Of a stretch of 41,261 nt of DNA, positions 7,706 to 16,820 are shown piece by piece. The stretch covers positions 1 through 41,261 of the forward strand of contig JAHEDG010000016.1 of assembly GCA_024641335.1 (NCBI GenBank), written 5' to 3'. A model generated the notes under the pieces. It ran no database searches, was not told the DNA's origin, and worked only from the letters and a program-made list of their open reading frames with translations. Both the position numbers and the translations under genes were made by a program. Numbering within the stretch: position 1 is the stretch's first letter; the number at the start of each line of letters is the position of its first letter. The stretch comes from Candidatus Zixiibacteriota bacterium. GTDB taxonomy: Bacteria; Zixibacteria; MSB-5A5; UBA10806.

Positions 7706-9437
7706 TTGCTTCTACCTCTGATTTGAGATTTTGAAATTCCCGGGTTAATTTTTCTATTTTATCTGAATCGGATTGCCTTTCGGCTTCTCCTATTAATCTC
7801 TTAATTTCATCCAGTTTTCTGCGGGCGGCTATCTCCATGAATCTTCTGAGATGATCCTCGAAGACGGATTCCCATCCAGCACTCGATGGTTCTCTGGAAA
7901 CGATATCGGAGAGTCTCCCCCGGAGTCCGTTGACACCTACCTTATCGAACAGATCGGAAACCGAGACCTCTTTTCCTGAAGAAATCAACATTCCGAGCAT
8001 ATCGAAAATGGCGGCGTTCCCTTCCTCGGAGAAGAGAGAACGATCGACTATGCCCTGGCAGCTGGGATAAATTTCGGGATGGGAGATAATAAATCCGAGA
8101 AACGCTCTTTCGAATTTATCTCGTCCTGATACAGCGTTTTCTCCGGAGACCCGAGAAGAGGTTTCTCTGGGCGGTGTTTTCCTCTCGATATGCGACGGCT
8201 GGATATCGAATTTATCGGCGATTTTCGAGATCAGCAACTCCCGTCTGACATTATCTTCGATCAGCCCGGCGGTTTCGGAAAGGGCTTTGATAATTTTCTC
8301 CTGCCTCGAGAGGGGTTGATCTCCGAATTTCCCGTTTATACCCTTATGGACGAACTCGACCACGTCCGCGGCCGAATCGACCATTTTCATCAGTTCGTCG
8401 GGCCCTTTTTCCCTGACAAAACTGTCTGGATCATATCCTTTGGGCAGGCGGATCAATCGGGGTTCGATTCCGGAGTTGTATAAAACCCCGCAGGCCCTGA
8501 AAGCGGCTTTGATCCCCGCAGAATCGGAATCATAGAGAAGAGTCACCTGTTCGCAGAAGCGAGCCAGCAAGGCGGCTTGTTCGCCGGTGAAGCCGGTTCC
8601 GCTGACCGCCACGACATTGGCGATACCGGCCTGACGCAAAGAGATCAAATCGAAATATCCCTCGACCACGACGGCCTGGTTTTTCTCCCGGATATAATTT
8701 CTGGCGATATCGAATCCGAACAGGATCCGTCCCTTTTTATAAATTTCGGTTTCAGGGGAGTTGATATATTTTGGGCCCTCCTGGCCGGGCATGATTCGGG
8801 CTCCAAAGGCCACTGTTTTTCCGGAAAGCGCTTTTATCGGCAGGGTTATGCGATGGCGGAAGCGGTCGAAATAGCCCTGTTTCTTATTCACCAATCCGGC
8901 TTTCTCGAGGACAGCAGGTTGAATTTTTTTAGCGGCGGCTTCCTTAATCAAGGAATCCCACGAATTGGGAGCGTAACCGAATCCGAAAAGTTCGATAGTC
9001 GCATCGCTCATTCCCCTTGATTTCAAATACTCCAGCGGGGCTTTTCCATCGGGCGTTTTCAAGAGGGTTTTACGAAAGAACGAGGCGGCCAGTTCGAGAG
9101 CTTCGAACAGCTTTTCGCTTTCGGATCGTCCCGCCCCGGTTTCGGGTATGGTGATACCGGCTTTCGAAGCCAGATATCGGAGAGCATCGGGATAATCGAG
9201 CCTTTCGTGATCCATAATAAAATTAACGACGTTCCCCCCTTTGCCGCATCCGAAACAATGGTAAAAACCTTTAGAGGGGATAACGTAGAAAGAAGGTGTC
9301 TTTTCCTGGTGGAACGGACAGAGGCCCTTGAAATCTTTGCCGCTTTTTTTCAGACCGACGAAATCGGAGATCACCATAGCGATATCGGACTCGTCTTTAA
9401 TCCGTTGAACAATATCTTCGGGTACCAAACCTGCCAT
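7695..9437 (-). CDS. dnaG: DNA primase
   Basis: A 580-residue primase that makes RNA primers at the replication fork. The N-terminal CHC2 zinc finger uses Cys40, His43, Cys61 and Cys64 (CPFHQEKTPSF, CFGCGKGG). The TOPRIM catalytic core has VVEGYFD near residue 257 and YDSDSAG near 297. The C-terminal part should be the helicase-binding domain. I chose the ATG at 9437, giving MAGLVPEDIVQRI, because homologues begin there; a longer reading frame up to 9491 would run into mutS2. It begins two bases after the mutS2 stop and overlaps rpoD by 11 bases, so translation is coupled through the operon. Confidence 0.95.
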   Translation of the reverse strand: MAGLVPEDIVQRIKDESDIAMVISDFVGLKKSGKDFKGLCPFHQEKTPSFYVIPSKGFYHCFGCGKGGNVVNFIMDHERLDYPDALRYLASKAGITIPETGAGRSESEKLFEALELAASFFRKTLLKTPDGKAPLEYLKSRGMSDATIELFGFGYAPNSWDSLIKEAAAKKIQPAVLEKAGLVNKKQGYFDRFRHRITLPIKALSGKTVAFGARIMPGQEGPKYINSPETEIYKKGRILFGFDIARNYIREKNQAVVVEGYFDLISLRQAGIANVVAVSGTGFTGEQAALLARFCEQVTLLYDSDSAGIKAAFRACGVLYNSGIEPRLIRLPKGYDPDSFVREKGPDELMKMVDSAADVVEFVHKGINGKFGDQPLSRQEKIIKALSETAGLIEDNVRRELLISKIADKFDIQPSHIERKTPPRETSSRVSGENAVSGRDKFERAFLGFIISHPEIYPSCQGIVDRSLFSEEGNAAIFDMLGMLISSGKEVSVSDLFDKVGVNGLRGRLSDIVSREPSSAGWESVFEDHLRRFMEIAARRKLDEIKRLIGEAERQSDSDKIEKLTREFQNLKSEVEANDA

Positions 9438-9439
9438 AA

Positions 9440-11791
9440 TCAATCCGTTTTCAGAACCAGGATAGTCACGCCGGACGATCCTTCGTCCCAATTGCCCAGC
9501 CTGAAAGAGGCGATCCTCTGATTGTGGGCCAGGAAGTCCTGAACTTTTTTACGCAGGGCGCCGGTGCCTTTACCGTGAATAATAGTGACAGTTTCAAAGC
9601 CGGCATTGCCCGCGTCATCGATATAATTTTGAATAAGAGGTTCGGCCTCATCGAAAGTCAGGCCCCGGATATCCAGATCCATACCCGGTTCGGGGGCGTA
9701 ATCGGTTATTATCGTTGAGGCAATGCCCGGCTTGGCAGCGGCGTCTTTTCTGATCAGGTTTTTCAGTTCTGTCAGCATAGTAACATTACCGACTTTGACT
9801 CTAACCCGTCCGGCGGAATCGGCCGGTTCAAGGACTTCGCCGTCGGCATCAATTCCGGTGATGTAAACCATCTCGCCCGGCAAACCACTTGCCGGCTGGC
9901 CGTCGGGGACGGGTGTAAGCTGCCGGAGATCCTCCCTGGTTTGTTGGAGCTTGACGGAAACATCCTTTTTAATTCTTCTTACCGCTTCTCTATCGGCGAC
10001 TGACTTTTTCGCTTTTTTGAGGAGTTGGTCCAGTTCATCCTGGGTTTTTTTGACAATCTCCTCGGTTTTCCTCAATTGAGTTTTCCGATATTCTTTTTCT
10101 TCTTTATCTCTCGCCTCGATCTTATCGACATAAATTCTGGCCAGAGATTCATATTTAAGCCGGAGCGCGGCGGCCGCTTCCCTGTCGTTCTCTGTCCGGG
10201 CCAGCTTCTGATTCAACTCGGTTATCAGGCGTGTCAGATCCTGTTCCTTTTTATCGATCAATTCCCAGGCTCTTCGGGTTACATCTTCAGGCAATCCGAG
10301 TTTTCTGGCAATCTCAACCGCGAAAGAAGATCCTGGAACTCCCATTCGGAACTTGAAGGTAGGATTCAGATTTTCGGTATCGAACTCCATAGAACCGTTG
10401 ACTACGCCTCGAACTTTCCCGGCCAGCGCCTTCAGTTTTCCATGATGAGTGGTAACCACGGCGAAGCAGTCGGTCCGGGAGAGTTTTTCCACGATTCCCT
10501 GTCCGATAGCGGAGCCTTCATCCGGATCGGTTCCCGCTCCCAACTCGTCGAGCAGCACCAGCGAATTCGGCTGAGCCAGATCGAGCGCGGTTTTGATATG
10601 GCTGAGATGGGAGGAGTATGTTGACAGGGAGCTATCGATGGATTGCTCGTCGCCTATATCGGCGAAGATATCGTTAAAGAGGATAAAATGAGAATCTTTA
10701 TCGGCTGGAACAAACAGGCCGCTGGCGGCCATCAGGGAAAGGATCCCAATGGTTTTGAGAGCGACGGTTTTTCCTCCGGTATTAGGGCCGGTAATTACCA
10801 GAACGTTGGAACCGTCGGAAAGCTTCAAGGAGAGCGGTTCGACTTCGTTTTTTCGGCGTTCCAGAAAATTGAGTATCAGAATAGGGTGACGGCCGTTGAT
10901 GATATCTATCCGTCGATCATCGGAGAAAAGAGGCCGACTGGCTTTCAATTCCCGGGACAGCCGGGAACAGCCGGCGACGAAATCAAGGCGTGATAGGATA
11001 TCGATATCTTTCTTGAGCTCATCGATATTGGCGAAGAGCATTTCGGAAAGCTGCCTGAGTATTCTGTTTATTTCCTCTCTTTCGGATGTTTCCAGTTCCC
11101 GGTGTCGGTTGTTCAACTCAACGGTTTCATACGGTTCTATGAAGAAAGTAACTCCCGATGATGACCGGTCGTGAATGATTCCCTTAACCTGACCTTTATC
11201 GCCCTCGCGGACAGGCAGGACATATCGTCCCTCGCGTATGGTGAAGAGGTTATCGGTAAGATAGGAGGCTGTTTTTCCGCGAAGGAATTTTTCGAATTGA
11301 GAGTCGAGCTTTGTTTTTACCAGGGAAAGTTCGCGCCGTATCTTTTTTAGCTCCGGCGAGGCCGAATCCTTGATATCGCCGGAGGCATCGACGGACATAT
11401 CGATTTGCCTGTGCAGGCTTTCGGGGTAGACGAGATCGGAGAGCATGCGATTCAATTTTTCGTATTTTTTATCTAATCGTCGGCAATCATAGACGATTTT
11501 GAGCAGGATCGAATATTCCAGCAGTTCCTTAGGTTCGATAATCGCCCCTGACGAAGCGGCTTCCTCGAGCCGAACTCCGAGATCTCCGAATTCCAGGGAC
11601 GGCGGTCCGCCGTCAAATTCGAACAGATCGTTCATTTCGGAGATAAAATCGAGATTTTGATTGATGTTTATCGGATCGGTCGAGGGGCGCAAAGCGGTGG
11701 CTTTGCGCTTTCCCGGAACGGACCTGCAATGGTAAACGATCCTGTCGAGTATCGCCGGGTATTCGAGTACCGTAAGAGTGTGATTATTCAT
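9440..11791 (-). CDS. mutS2: MutS2 family ATPase/endonuclease
   Basis: A 783-residue MutS2 protein with the MutS core and a C-terminal Smr nuclease domain. The Walker A motif GPNTGGKTVALKT is near residue 335, followed by LLDELGAGTDPDEGSAIG (Walker B and signature). A long charged coiled coil spans roughly residues 520-640. The Smr domain occupies the last 80 residues, with LDIRGLTFDEAE and IIHGKGTGALRK. Homologues act on branched DNA or rescue collided ribosomes; which applies here cannot be read from sequence. It lacks the mismatch-recognition domain of MutS. It lies between cvpA and dnaG in one minus-strand operon. Confidence 0.95.
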   Translation of the reverse strand: MNNHTLTVLEYPAILDRIVYHCRSVPGKRKATALRPSTDPININQNLDFISEMNDLFEFDGGPPSLEFGDLGVRLEEAASSGAIIEPKELLEYSILLKIVYDCRRLDKKYEKLNRMLSDLVYPESLHRQIDMSVDASGDIKDSASPELKKIRRELSLVKTKLDSQFEKFLRGKTASYLTDNLFTIREGRYVLPVREGDKGQVKGIIHDRSSSGVTFFIEPYETVELNNRHRELETSEREEINRILRQLSEMLFANIDELKKDIDILSRLDFVAGCSRLSRELKASRPLFSDDRRIDIINGRHPILILNFLERRKNEVEPLSLKLSDGSNVLVITGPNTGGKTVALKTIGILSLMAASGLFVPADKDSHFILFNDIFADIGDEQSIDSSLSTYSSHLSHIKTALDLAQPNSLVLLDELGAGTDPDEGSAIGQGIVEKLSRTDCFAVVTTHHGKLKALAGKVRGVVNGSMEFDTENLNPTFKFRMGVPGSSFAVEIARKLGLPEDVTRRAWELIDKKEQDLTRLITELNQKLARTENDREAAAALRLKYESLARIYVDKIEARDKEEKEYRKTQLRKTEEIVKKTQDELDQLLKKAKKSVADREAVRRIKKDVSVKLQQTREDLRQLTPVPDGQPASGLPGEMVYITGIDADGEVLEPADSAGRVRVKVGNVTMLTELKNLIRKDAAAKPGIASTIITDYAPEPGMDLDIRGLTFDEAEPLIQNYIDDAGNAGFETVTIIHGKGTGALRKKVQDFLAHNQRIASFRLGNWDEGSSGVTILVLKTD

Positions 11792-11823
11792 AAAACCGGG
11801 AAGACCAATTGAATCTCATCCCC

Positions 11824-12477
11824 TTAATCCGTAGTTTTGCTAAAATATTGTTTTAGTTTATCCAGAGTTTCAACATCGTCGCTGCTCATGCCCAGAAGAA
11901 CTTTATCTTTGAGAGCCGCTTCGGGATCTTGAGAGTAGCGCGATGTGTTGGAAAGCAGGATTCCCTTTTGAACTTCGCTGACGAAGCTTCTGGATTCCGG
12001 GTGTAAATAGGCCGTGTTATCGTAGATATACGGCACGAAGGCGCGAATAGGTTTGGCCATGGTGGAATCGCCTATGGCGCTATCGAAGCTTTTCAACGGA
12101 GTCGGGAAAATAAACAACAGGAAGATCAGGGAAAGCGCCACGAGTCCCTTGATCGCGCCGAACAATCCTCCTCCCAGTTTATCGTAGGTTTTCAAAGGTG
12201 TAAGCTTGACCAGCTTGTAGAAGTAATGTCCGATAAGCCGAAGCGACAGAATACCCGCCGCGAACACCAGGAAGAAACTGACAACATAAAGAACGCTCGG
12301 GGAGATATTGAGTTTTCCTTCGAGCATGGACGCCAACCAGTCGGCGTTTGTAACGGCGAAAATGATCCCGATTACCAAACCGAGGAAGGTGGTCAATTCC
12401 TTGAACAACCCTCTTCTGTAACCGTTCAGTACCGCCACTAATAATACGAACAGGACAAAGAAGTCAATCCAGTTCAT
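11824..12477 (-). CDS. cvpA: CvpA family membrane protein
   Basis: A 217-residue inner-membrane protein of the CvpA/colicin V production family. It starts MNWIDFFVLFVLLVAVLNGYRRG, matching the family's first helix and following YRxG motif, and has four predicted transmembrane segments up to about residue 125. The remaining soluble tail is probably cytoplasmic. The molecular role of the family is poorly defined. GGAGGGG precedes the ATG at a suitable distance. It sits 12 bases after yqeY and 32 bases before mutS2; cvpA-mutS2 adjacency is common in bacteria. Confidence 0.88.
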   Translation of the reverse strand: MNWIDFFVLFVLLVAVLNGYRRGLFKELTTFLGLVIGIIFAVTNADWLASMLEGKLNISPSVLYVVSFFLVFAAGILSLRLIGHYFYKLVKLTPLKTYDKLGGGLFGAIKGLVALSLIFLLFIFPTPLKSFDSAIGDSTMAKPIRAFVPYIYDNTAYLHPESRSFVSEVQKGILLSNTSRYSQDPEAALKDKVLLGMSSDDVETLDKLKQYFSKTTD

Positions 12478-12489
12478 ATCCCCTCCAAA

Positions 12490-12939
12490 TTAATCGATTG
12501 TAAGCTTAGCTTTTACGGCTGTATTAACCGCCTTTCCATCAGCACGCCCCCTAACCCGCGGCATCAAAACCTTCATAACCAGGCCGAGATCCTTGATAGA
12601 CGAGGCCCCTGACTCGACAATCGCCTGAGCCACGAGTTCATTCAACTCGCCGTCGGAAAGCTGTTGAGGCAGAAACTCTCTGACCACCTCATGCTCGGCC
12701 AGCTCCTGCCGGGAGAGATCATCCCGGCCGGCTTTTTTGTATTCTTCAGAGGCCTCGAGCCGTTTTTTAGCCGCAGTGCTAAAAACGGCGATGGCATCTT
12801 CTTCAGTCAGATCCCGTCCCAAATCGATCTGTTTGTATTTCAATTCGGATTTGAGCATCCTAAGCACCGACAAACGAAGAGAGTCCTTAGCTTTCATAGC
12901 GGACTTCATTTCGGTTTCGATCCTTTGGGCAAGGTTCAT
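12490..12939 (-). CDS. yqeY: GatB/YqeY domain protein
   Basis: A 149-residue YqeY protein related to the tail domain of GatB, the tRNA amidotransferase subunit. Typical marks are [34 protein letters not shown] at the start (written here only as a landmark, two joined conserved helices), [14 protein letters not shown] in the middle and [19 protein letters not shown] near the end. The family is thought to bind tRNA or help protein synthesis, but its exact role is unclear. Its ATG overlaps the rpsU stop (ATGA), and rpsU-yqeY adjacency is widespread, which supports the call. Confidence 0.93.
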   Translation of the reverse strand: MNLAQRIETEMKSAMKAKDSLRLSVLRMLKSELKYKQIDLGRDLTEEDAIAVFSTAAKKRLEASEEYKKAGRDDLSRQELAEHEVVREFLPQQLSDGELNELVAQAIVESGASSIKDLGLVMKVLMPRVRGRADGKAVNTAVKAKLTID

Positions 12940-13136
12940 CTTTTTATCCTCGGACCTCTACCGCGCCGCGATTTTTGTTTGGCGGCGTTCTCTTTTCTTT
13001 TACGTCTGTCAGATGGCTTTTCGAAATGTTGATGTTTTTTGATATCGGACAGGATACCCGCTTTTTCGCAGGATTTAGTAAAACGTTTCAACGCTCTTTC
13101 GAAAGACTCATCATCCCGCACCCTTACTCCGGTCAT
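12936..13136 (-). CDS. rpsU: 30S ribosomal protein S21
   Basis: A 66-residue, strongly basic protein of the small ribosomal subunit. It has the S21 pattern: [20 protein letters not shown] at the N-terminus, then a long basic helix with [14 protein letters not shown] and a Lys/Arg-rich tail. A GGAGGAGG ribosome-binding site precedes the ATG. It is the first gene of the operon that continues with yqeY, cvpA, mutS2, dnaG and rpoD, an expanded version of the rpsU-dnaG-rpoD operon of Escherichia coli. Confidence 0.95.
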   Translation of the reverse strand: MTGVRVRDDESFERALKRFTKSCEKAGILSDIKKHQHFEKPSDRRKRKENAAKQKSRRGRGPRIKR

Positions 13137-13504
13137 TACATTATCAACCTCCTCCCACGACCGTTAATTGTTAGAAACCCTAAATTAAATCAAATTTCGT
13201 AAGGGAACATCCCCTTAACTTGGGCCAAGATAAAGAATTAAGAAAATGCTGTCAAGACAATTCCAACTCACAGCCCTAATTAAATTTGACAATTGAACAT
13301 ATTACCTATCAACAGGTTAGCACATTCGCACGGGATCAAGCGATAGTCCATTGTAATATATTGTAGAGTAATCAATTAAATTCAATCGTTTTTTCGTCTT
13401 TGAAATGGTTAATTTCGATTGAAAAAACGAACATTCTTATCTCATTACTTAGAGGCTGATTACAGCCGGAGCGTCGGTGACCTATGATCTATCGTTGCCT
13501 GTAA
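13137..13504. other. AT-rich intergenic region between rsgA and rpsU
   Basis: There is no coding sequence in this 368-base gap. It holds the rpsU promoter at 13227-13255. It also holds an inverted repeat TTCAATCG / CGATTGAA at 13381-13388 and 13416-13423 with a 27-base spacer, and a weak five-base-pair hairpin at 13454-13467 after rsgA that lacks a T-tract. Confidence 0.6.
13227..13255 (-). promoter_or_regulatory. sigma-70-type promoter of the rpsU operon
   Basis: On the minus strand a perfect TTGACA is followed after exactly 17 bases by TATCTT. The predicted start near 13220 leaves a leader of about 85 bases before rpsU. Confidence 0.62.
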
Positions 13505-14440
13505 TTACTCATTCAGACTGGAGTAAATTCTTAAGTAGCTTTCGTAGCGAAACGGCTCAATCGCGCCATCGTTTGTTTCCAGCGATTTTTTTATCGCGCA
13601 GGCCGGTTCGTTGATATGCAGGCAATCATCGAATTTGCATGGGGATTTCAGCTCTCTGAATTCGGGGAAATAATGACGCAATTCCCGTTTATCCAGGCCG
13701 GCGAATCCGAAGACTTTGAGGCCCGGAGTATCGACTACCCAGCCTCGTTCGAAAAGGCGGTACATGGAGATTCTGCTGGTAGTATGAACTCCCCTATTCG
13801 AGTACTCGGATACGTTTTTTGTTTTCAGGTTGAGAGAGGGGGCCACGCGATTTAGCAGGGAGGATTTTCCAACTCCGGAATGCCCTGCGACAACAGAGGT
13901 TCCCTCGCGGATAATATCTTCGAGGCGTTCGATACCCTGTCCGGTCACGGCGCTGGTGAACAGGGTTTCGCAGGATAATTTTCTCCAGGTCCGAAAATAA
14001 TGCTCCAGTTCGGCAGAATCCTTCAGGTCGATCTTATTCAGCACGACTACCGGCTTGATATTTTCTTTAAAGGCGGTGATCAGGAATCTTTCGACTAATC
14101 CGGGCTTGAATGATGGATTCTTTATCGAGGTGATAATTATAAGACGATCCACGTTGGAGACCAGTATCTGGAGCCGGCCTTCTTTTTCCACCGCCGGTTT
14201 TGAGATGACCGCCTGTCTGGGGGCGATTTTTTCTATAGTCGCTTTCCTGCCTGTTTTAAGGGAGAATTCCACGTAATCGCCTACGGCGATGAGCGATTGT
14301 TCTCGTCCGGACTGTTTGAGTTTGCCGGAAACTACCGCGTCGATAATTCTGTCTCCGACGCAAAGCTCGATACGCTGACCGTAAATTTCGGTAACCCTGG
14401 CGGCGGCGGTTTCAAAGTTATTTTTCGAGTTATCTGCCAT
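13505..14440 (-). CDS. rsgA: ribosome small subunit-dependent GTPase A
   Basis: A 311-residue circularly permuted GTPase (YjeQ/EngC) that checks late maturation of the 30S subunit. An OB-fold occupies the first 80 residues. The GTPase motifs come in permuted order: NKIDL (G4) near residue 133, then GHSGVGKSSLLN (G1) near 185, then DTPG (G3). The C-terminal zinc site is the CKFDDCLHINEPAC pattern near residues 267-280, matching the family's C-x4-C-x-H-x5-C. AAGGAT lies upstream of the ATG. It is transcribed alone, divergent from the TPR gene. Confidence 0.95.
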   Translation of the reverse strand: MADNSKNNFETAAARVTEIYGQRIELCVGDRIIDAVVSGKLKQSGREQSLIAVGDYVEFSLKTGRKATIEKIAPRQAVISKPAVEKEGRLQILVSNVDRLIIITSIKNPSFKPGLVERFLITAFKENIKPVVVLNKIDLKDSAELEHYFRTWRKLSCETLFTSAVTGQGIERLEDIIREGTSVVAGHSGVGKSSLLNRVAPSLNLKTKNVSEYSNRGVHTTSRISMYRLFERGWVVDTPGLKVFGFAGLDKRELRHYFPEFRELKSPCKFDDCLHINEPACAIKKSLETNDGAIEPFRYESYLRIYSSLNE

Positions 14441-14538
14441 AAAGGGATCCTTAATATACTCGATATTGCCAAAATCGGAAAAGAAATTTCCAAAAATCGA
14501 AATTTATTCGGGGAAAATCGGCTATAGCCGTATTGGAC

Positions 14539-14567
14539 TTGACATACATATTGTCAGCTGACATATT
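14539..14567 (+). promoter_or_regulatory. probable promoter of the TPR protein gene with an embedded palindrome
   Basis: TTGACA is followed after 17 bases by CATATT. The predicted start near 14574 leaves a leader of only about 11 bases, just enough to include the GGAGG at 14576-14580. A perfect ten-base palindrome GTCAGCTGAC (14553-14562) lies across the spacer and -10 edge, where a repressor could bind. Confidence 0.45.
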
Positions 14568-14584
14568 CGTCGGATGGAGGAAAG

Positions 14585-15142
14585 ATGAAAAAAGACCAGT
14601 TAATATTAATATTCGCGATCACGATAATCGCGCTTTCCGGCGGCGTGATATTCGTCATGAAATCGTCCCCAACCAATGGACAGCCAACATCGAGCGGACC
14701 GGACAAAGCGCAGCAGGGCGCTATGATGGTTCAAAGGCAGATAGCACAGCTCGAGAGCCAGCTGGCGGTCGATCCTGAGAATTTCGATCTATTGGTGAGC
14801 CTGGGCAACATCTATTACGATTCGAACCAGCCTGCCGGGGCGGTGGAATATTATGAAAGGGCTTTGAAGATCAAGCCGGACACCCCCACGGTACTGGTGG
14901 ATTGCGGGGCTATGTATCGCAGCCTGGGAGACGCGGATAAGGCTATCGAGATGTTCGAGAAGGCGATCAGGATCGATTCCGGCCTGGCACAGGCGTATTT
15001 CAATCTCGGAGCCGTTTTGCGAATAGAAAAACAGGATCAAAAGGGCGCGGCCAAAGCCTGGAAACGTTATCTCGAACTAGTTCCCGATGCCGATCCTGAA
15101 ATAAAGAAACTTCTGGAAGACGAAATAACAAACGCGGGTTAG
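14585..15142 (+). CDS. membrane-anchored TPR protein
   Basis: A 185-residue protein with an N-terminal signal anchor (about residues 6-26, LILIFAITIIALSGGVIFVM), a Pro/Ser/Gly-rich linker, then three to four tetratricopeptide repeats. The clearest repeat landmarks are LGNIYYDSNQPAGAVEYYERAL followed by IKP, and FNLGAVLRIEKQDQKGAAKAW. TPR units bind partner proteins, here most likely in the periplasm. GGAGG precedes the ATG at 14585. The partner is unknown; the only nearby co-directional genes are the small membrane protein at 15256 and the beta-helix lipoprotein, each with its own apparent promoter. Confidence 0.85.
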   Translation: MKKDQLILIFAITIIALSGGVIFVMKSSPTNGQPTSSGPDKAQQGAMMVQRQIAQLESQLAVDPENFDLLVSLGNIYYDSNQPAGAVEYYERALKIKPDTPTVLVDCGAMYRSLGDADKAIEMFEKAIRIDSGLAQAYFNLGAVLRIEKQDQKGAAKAWKRYLELVPDADPEIKKLLEDEITNAG

Positions 15143-15219
15143 GCAGGATTAAATACCCTGTTAACCGCCGGCCATTTGGGCGCAGAATCGGGGCGATGTG
15201 TCTTTTGGCATTATAAAGC

Positions 15220-15248
15220 TTGACCGTCAAAAAACGGTCAGCTAAAAT
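15220..15248 (+). promoter_or_regulatory. promoter for a probably leaderless transcript
   Basis: TTGACC and TAAAAT are separated by 17 bases, and the -10 box ends exactly seven bases before the ATG at 15256. That would place the transcript start on the ATG. A perfect palindrome TGACCGT / ACGGTCA (15221-15227, 15234-15240) spans the -35 box and spacer and could be an operator. Confidence 0.58.
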
Positions 15249-15255
15249 TGAATTT

Positions 15256-15594
15256 ATGGAACAGGCCATCACTTACATCTCGTTCATCGCCATTATAATA
15301 GTGGTAATTTTACTTATCTGGACACTTATCCTGAATTATCAGGAACGGAAATCCCGCAATGTCACGCTCCGGAACCGTCTGGCCCAATTGAGAAGAAAAA
15401 TTGATTCATTGCCTCATGGCAGCGAAGATGACAAGATCAAAAAGGATAATCTTTACCGGGAGCTTTTTTTTGAGTATTTCGAACATATTCTGGCCAACAT
15501 AGAGGATTTGAGAAAATCGTTGTCAGCCGGCCAGAAAGCGGCCGCCGACAGATCGAAAAAAGAGAAAAAGAGAGCGAAGAAAGACCGCGGATAA
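15256..15594 (+). CDS. small single-span membrane protein with coiled-coil tail
   Basis: A 112-residue protein of unknown family. It starts MEQAITYISFIAIIIVVILL, one transmembrane helix at about residues 7-28, followed by a charged cytoplasmic coiled-coil region and a Lys/Arg-rich C-terminus (KKEKKRAKKDRG). I chose the ATG at 15256 because the -10 box of a good promoter lies seven bases upstream. The sequence before it (AAAATTGAATTT) has no ribosome-binding site and is shared with the regulator gene at 22516. A TTG start at 15220 would use the -35 box as its start codon and is less likely. Confidence 0.68.
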   Translation: MEQAITYISFIAIIIVVILLIWTLILNYQERKSRNVTLRNRLAQLRRKIDSLPHGSEDDKIKKDNLYRELFFEYFEHILANIEDLRKSLSAGQKAAADRSKKEKKRAKKDRG

Positions 15595-15603
15595 ACGTTT
15601 ATA

Positions 15604-15631
15604 TTGCCATATTTCAGAATCAGATTATATT
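15604..15631 (+). promoter_or_regulatory. sigma-70-type promoter of the beta-helix lipoprotein gene
   Basis: TTGCCA and TATATT, each five of six to consensus, are spaced by 16 bases. The predicted start near 15638 leaves a leader of about 25 bases with a GAAGGGAG ribosome-binding site before the ATG. Confidence 0.6.
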
Positions 15632-15662
15632 AGGAACGGCCATAGTTATTGAAGGGAGTTTT

Positions 15663-16799
15663 ATGAAAAAGACACTATTCTACATTTTGCCGGCCCTGGT
15701 ACTTTCCTGCGGCGGCAATGATCCAGCGGGTCCATCGGGGCCGGTCGAGGTTACAGTGTATGTATCACCGTCGCGGATAATAATGGATTTGGGTGGTACG
15801 CAGCTTTTTACCGCCAATGTTTATGGATCATCGAATACTCAGGTAGTCTGGAGGGTCGAGGATATTATTGGCGGGAACAGCGCTTACGGCACGATCGATG
15901 AACTCGGGCAATACGAGGCTCCATTGACGGAGCCGGATATCGATTCGGTCAAGATAACGGCTGTACCGACATCCGATTTATCGAAAATAGGCACTGCCTG
16001 GGCGATCATGGTGGATCCGTCGAGAATCTATGTATCGACGACCGGTTCGGACAGCACCGGGTCAGGATCGAGGAATTTACCTTACAGAACTATTACACAC
16101 GCGGCATCGGTTGCGACTATGAACCAAGCTATACTGATCGGGCCGGGCGTATATGACCAGGCGGGCGGCGAGATATTTCCGATCGGTATCGGGACCGGAG
16201 TCACGGTTGACGGCGCGGGCCAGGATTCCACCTTTGTAATCGGTCCGGGCGACGCGTTGGATTTGACCGGTTCGGTATTTTCGTTCGTTGGCGACGCCAT
16301 AACAATCCGCGATCTGAATATCTCGACTACGGACGCGGATGGTGTGGGGATATGGATAGCCGACAATCAATGGGTGAGCATAGTCCGTAATCGTATAGGC
16401 CCGAACCGTATAGGGATCGCTGTAAACGGCCTTCGCCGTCCCAGACAGATAATAGACAACAATGTCATTACCGTCGATTCAATCGGGATAGCAGCAGGGG
16501 ATTCTTCAGAACCGATAATCAGGAACAATATGATCGACAGCTGCGGGACCTATGGGATTCGTATACTCGATTCGGCATCCCCGGATATCGGGCGGAATGA
16601 TACCACCGAGGCGGGTGGAAATACGATCAGAAATTGCGGATCGAACAACCATTATCTGATTTACAATGACAGCCCGGACTCTGTCTGGGCGATCGGCAAT
16701 ACCTGGGTATTTCCCAATCCTGTGGATAACGATCAGTTTATCAGGGATGACGATGAAACCGGAGGGACAGCGGGCAGGGTAATATTGCTGAACCAATAG
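15663..16799 (+). CDS. lipoprotein with DUF1565-like right-handed beta-helix
   Basis: A 378-residue lipoprotein. The signal peptide ends in LVLSC (Cys18), giving a lipid-anchored, Gly/Pro-rich N-terminus. Residues about 28-120 look like an Ig-like (BIG2-type) domain (ITAVPTSDLSKIGTAW). From about residue 123 the DUF1565 pattern begins: IYVSTTGSDSTGSGSRNLPY, then RTITHA and a beta-helix with Asn-rich rungs such as IDNNVIT, IIRNNMIDSCG and TIRNCGSNN. Such helices often bind or cleave polysaccharide, but no catalytic residue can be assigned. It should face the periplasm or cell surface. Confidence 0.82.
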   Translation: MKKTLFYILPALVLSCGGNDPAGPSGPVEVTVYVSPSRIIMDLGGTQLFTANVYGSSNTQVVWRVEDIIGGNSAYGTIDELGQYEAPLTEPDIDSVKITAVPTSDLSKIGTAWAIMVDPSRIYVSTTGSDSTGSGSRNLPYRTITHAASVATMNQAILIGPGVYDQAGGEIFPIGIGTGVTVDGAGQDSTFVIGPGDALDLTGSVFSFVGDAITIRDLNISTTDADGVGIWIADNQWVSIVRNRIGPNRIGIAVNGLRRPRQIIDNNVITVDSIGIAAGDSSEPIIRNNMIDSCGTYGIRILDSASPDIGRNDTTEAGGNTIRNCGSNNHYLIYNDSPDSVWAIGNTWVFPNPVDNDQFIRDDDETGGTAGRVILLNQ

Positions 16800-16820
16800 G
16801 TTTGAGAATAAATTTCAAAT

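Noticed and set aside
13286-13291. TTGACA on the plus strand upstream of rpsU
   Set aside because: No -10 box at 16-18 bases and no plus-strand gene follows.
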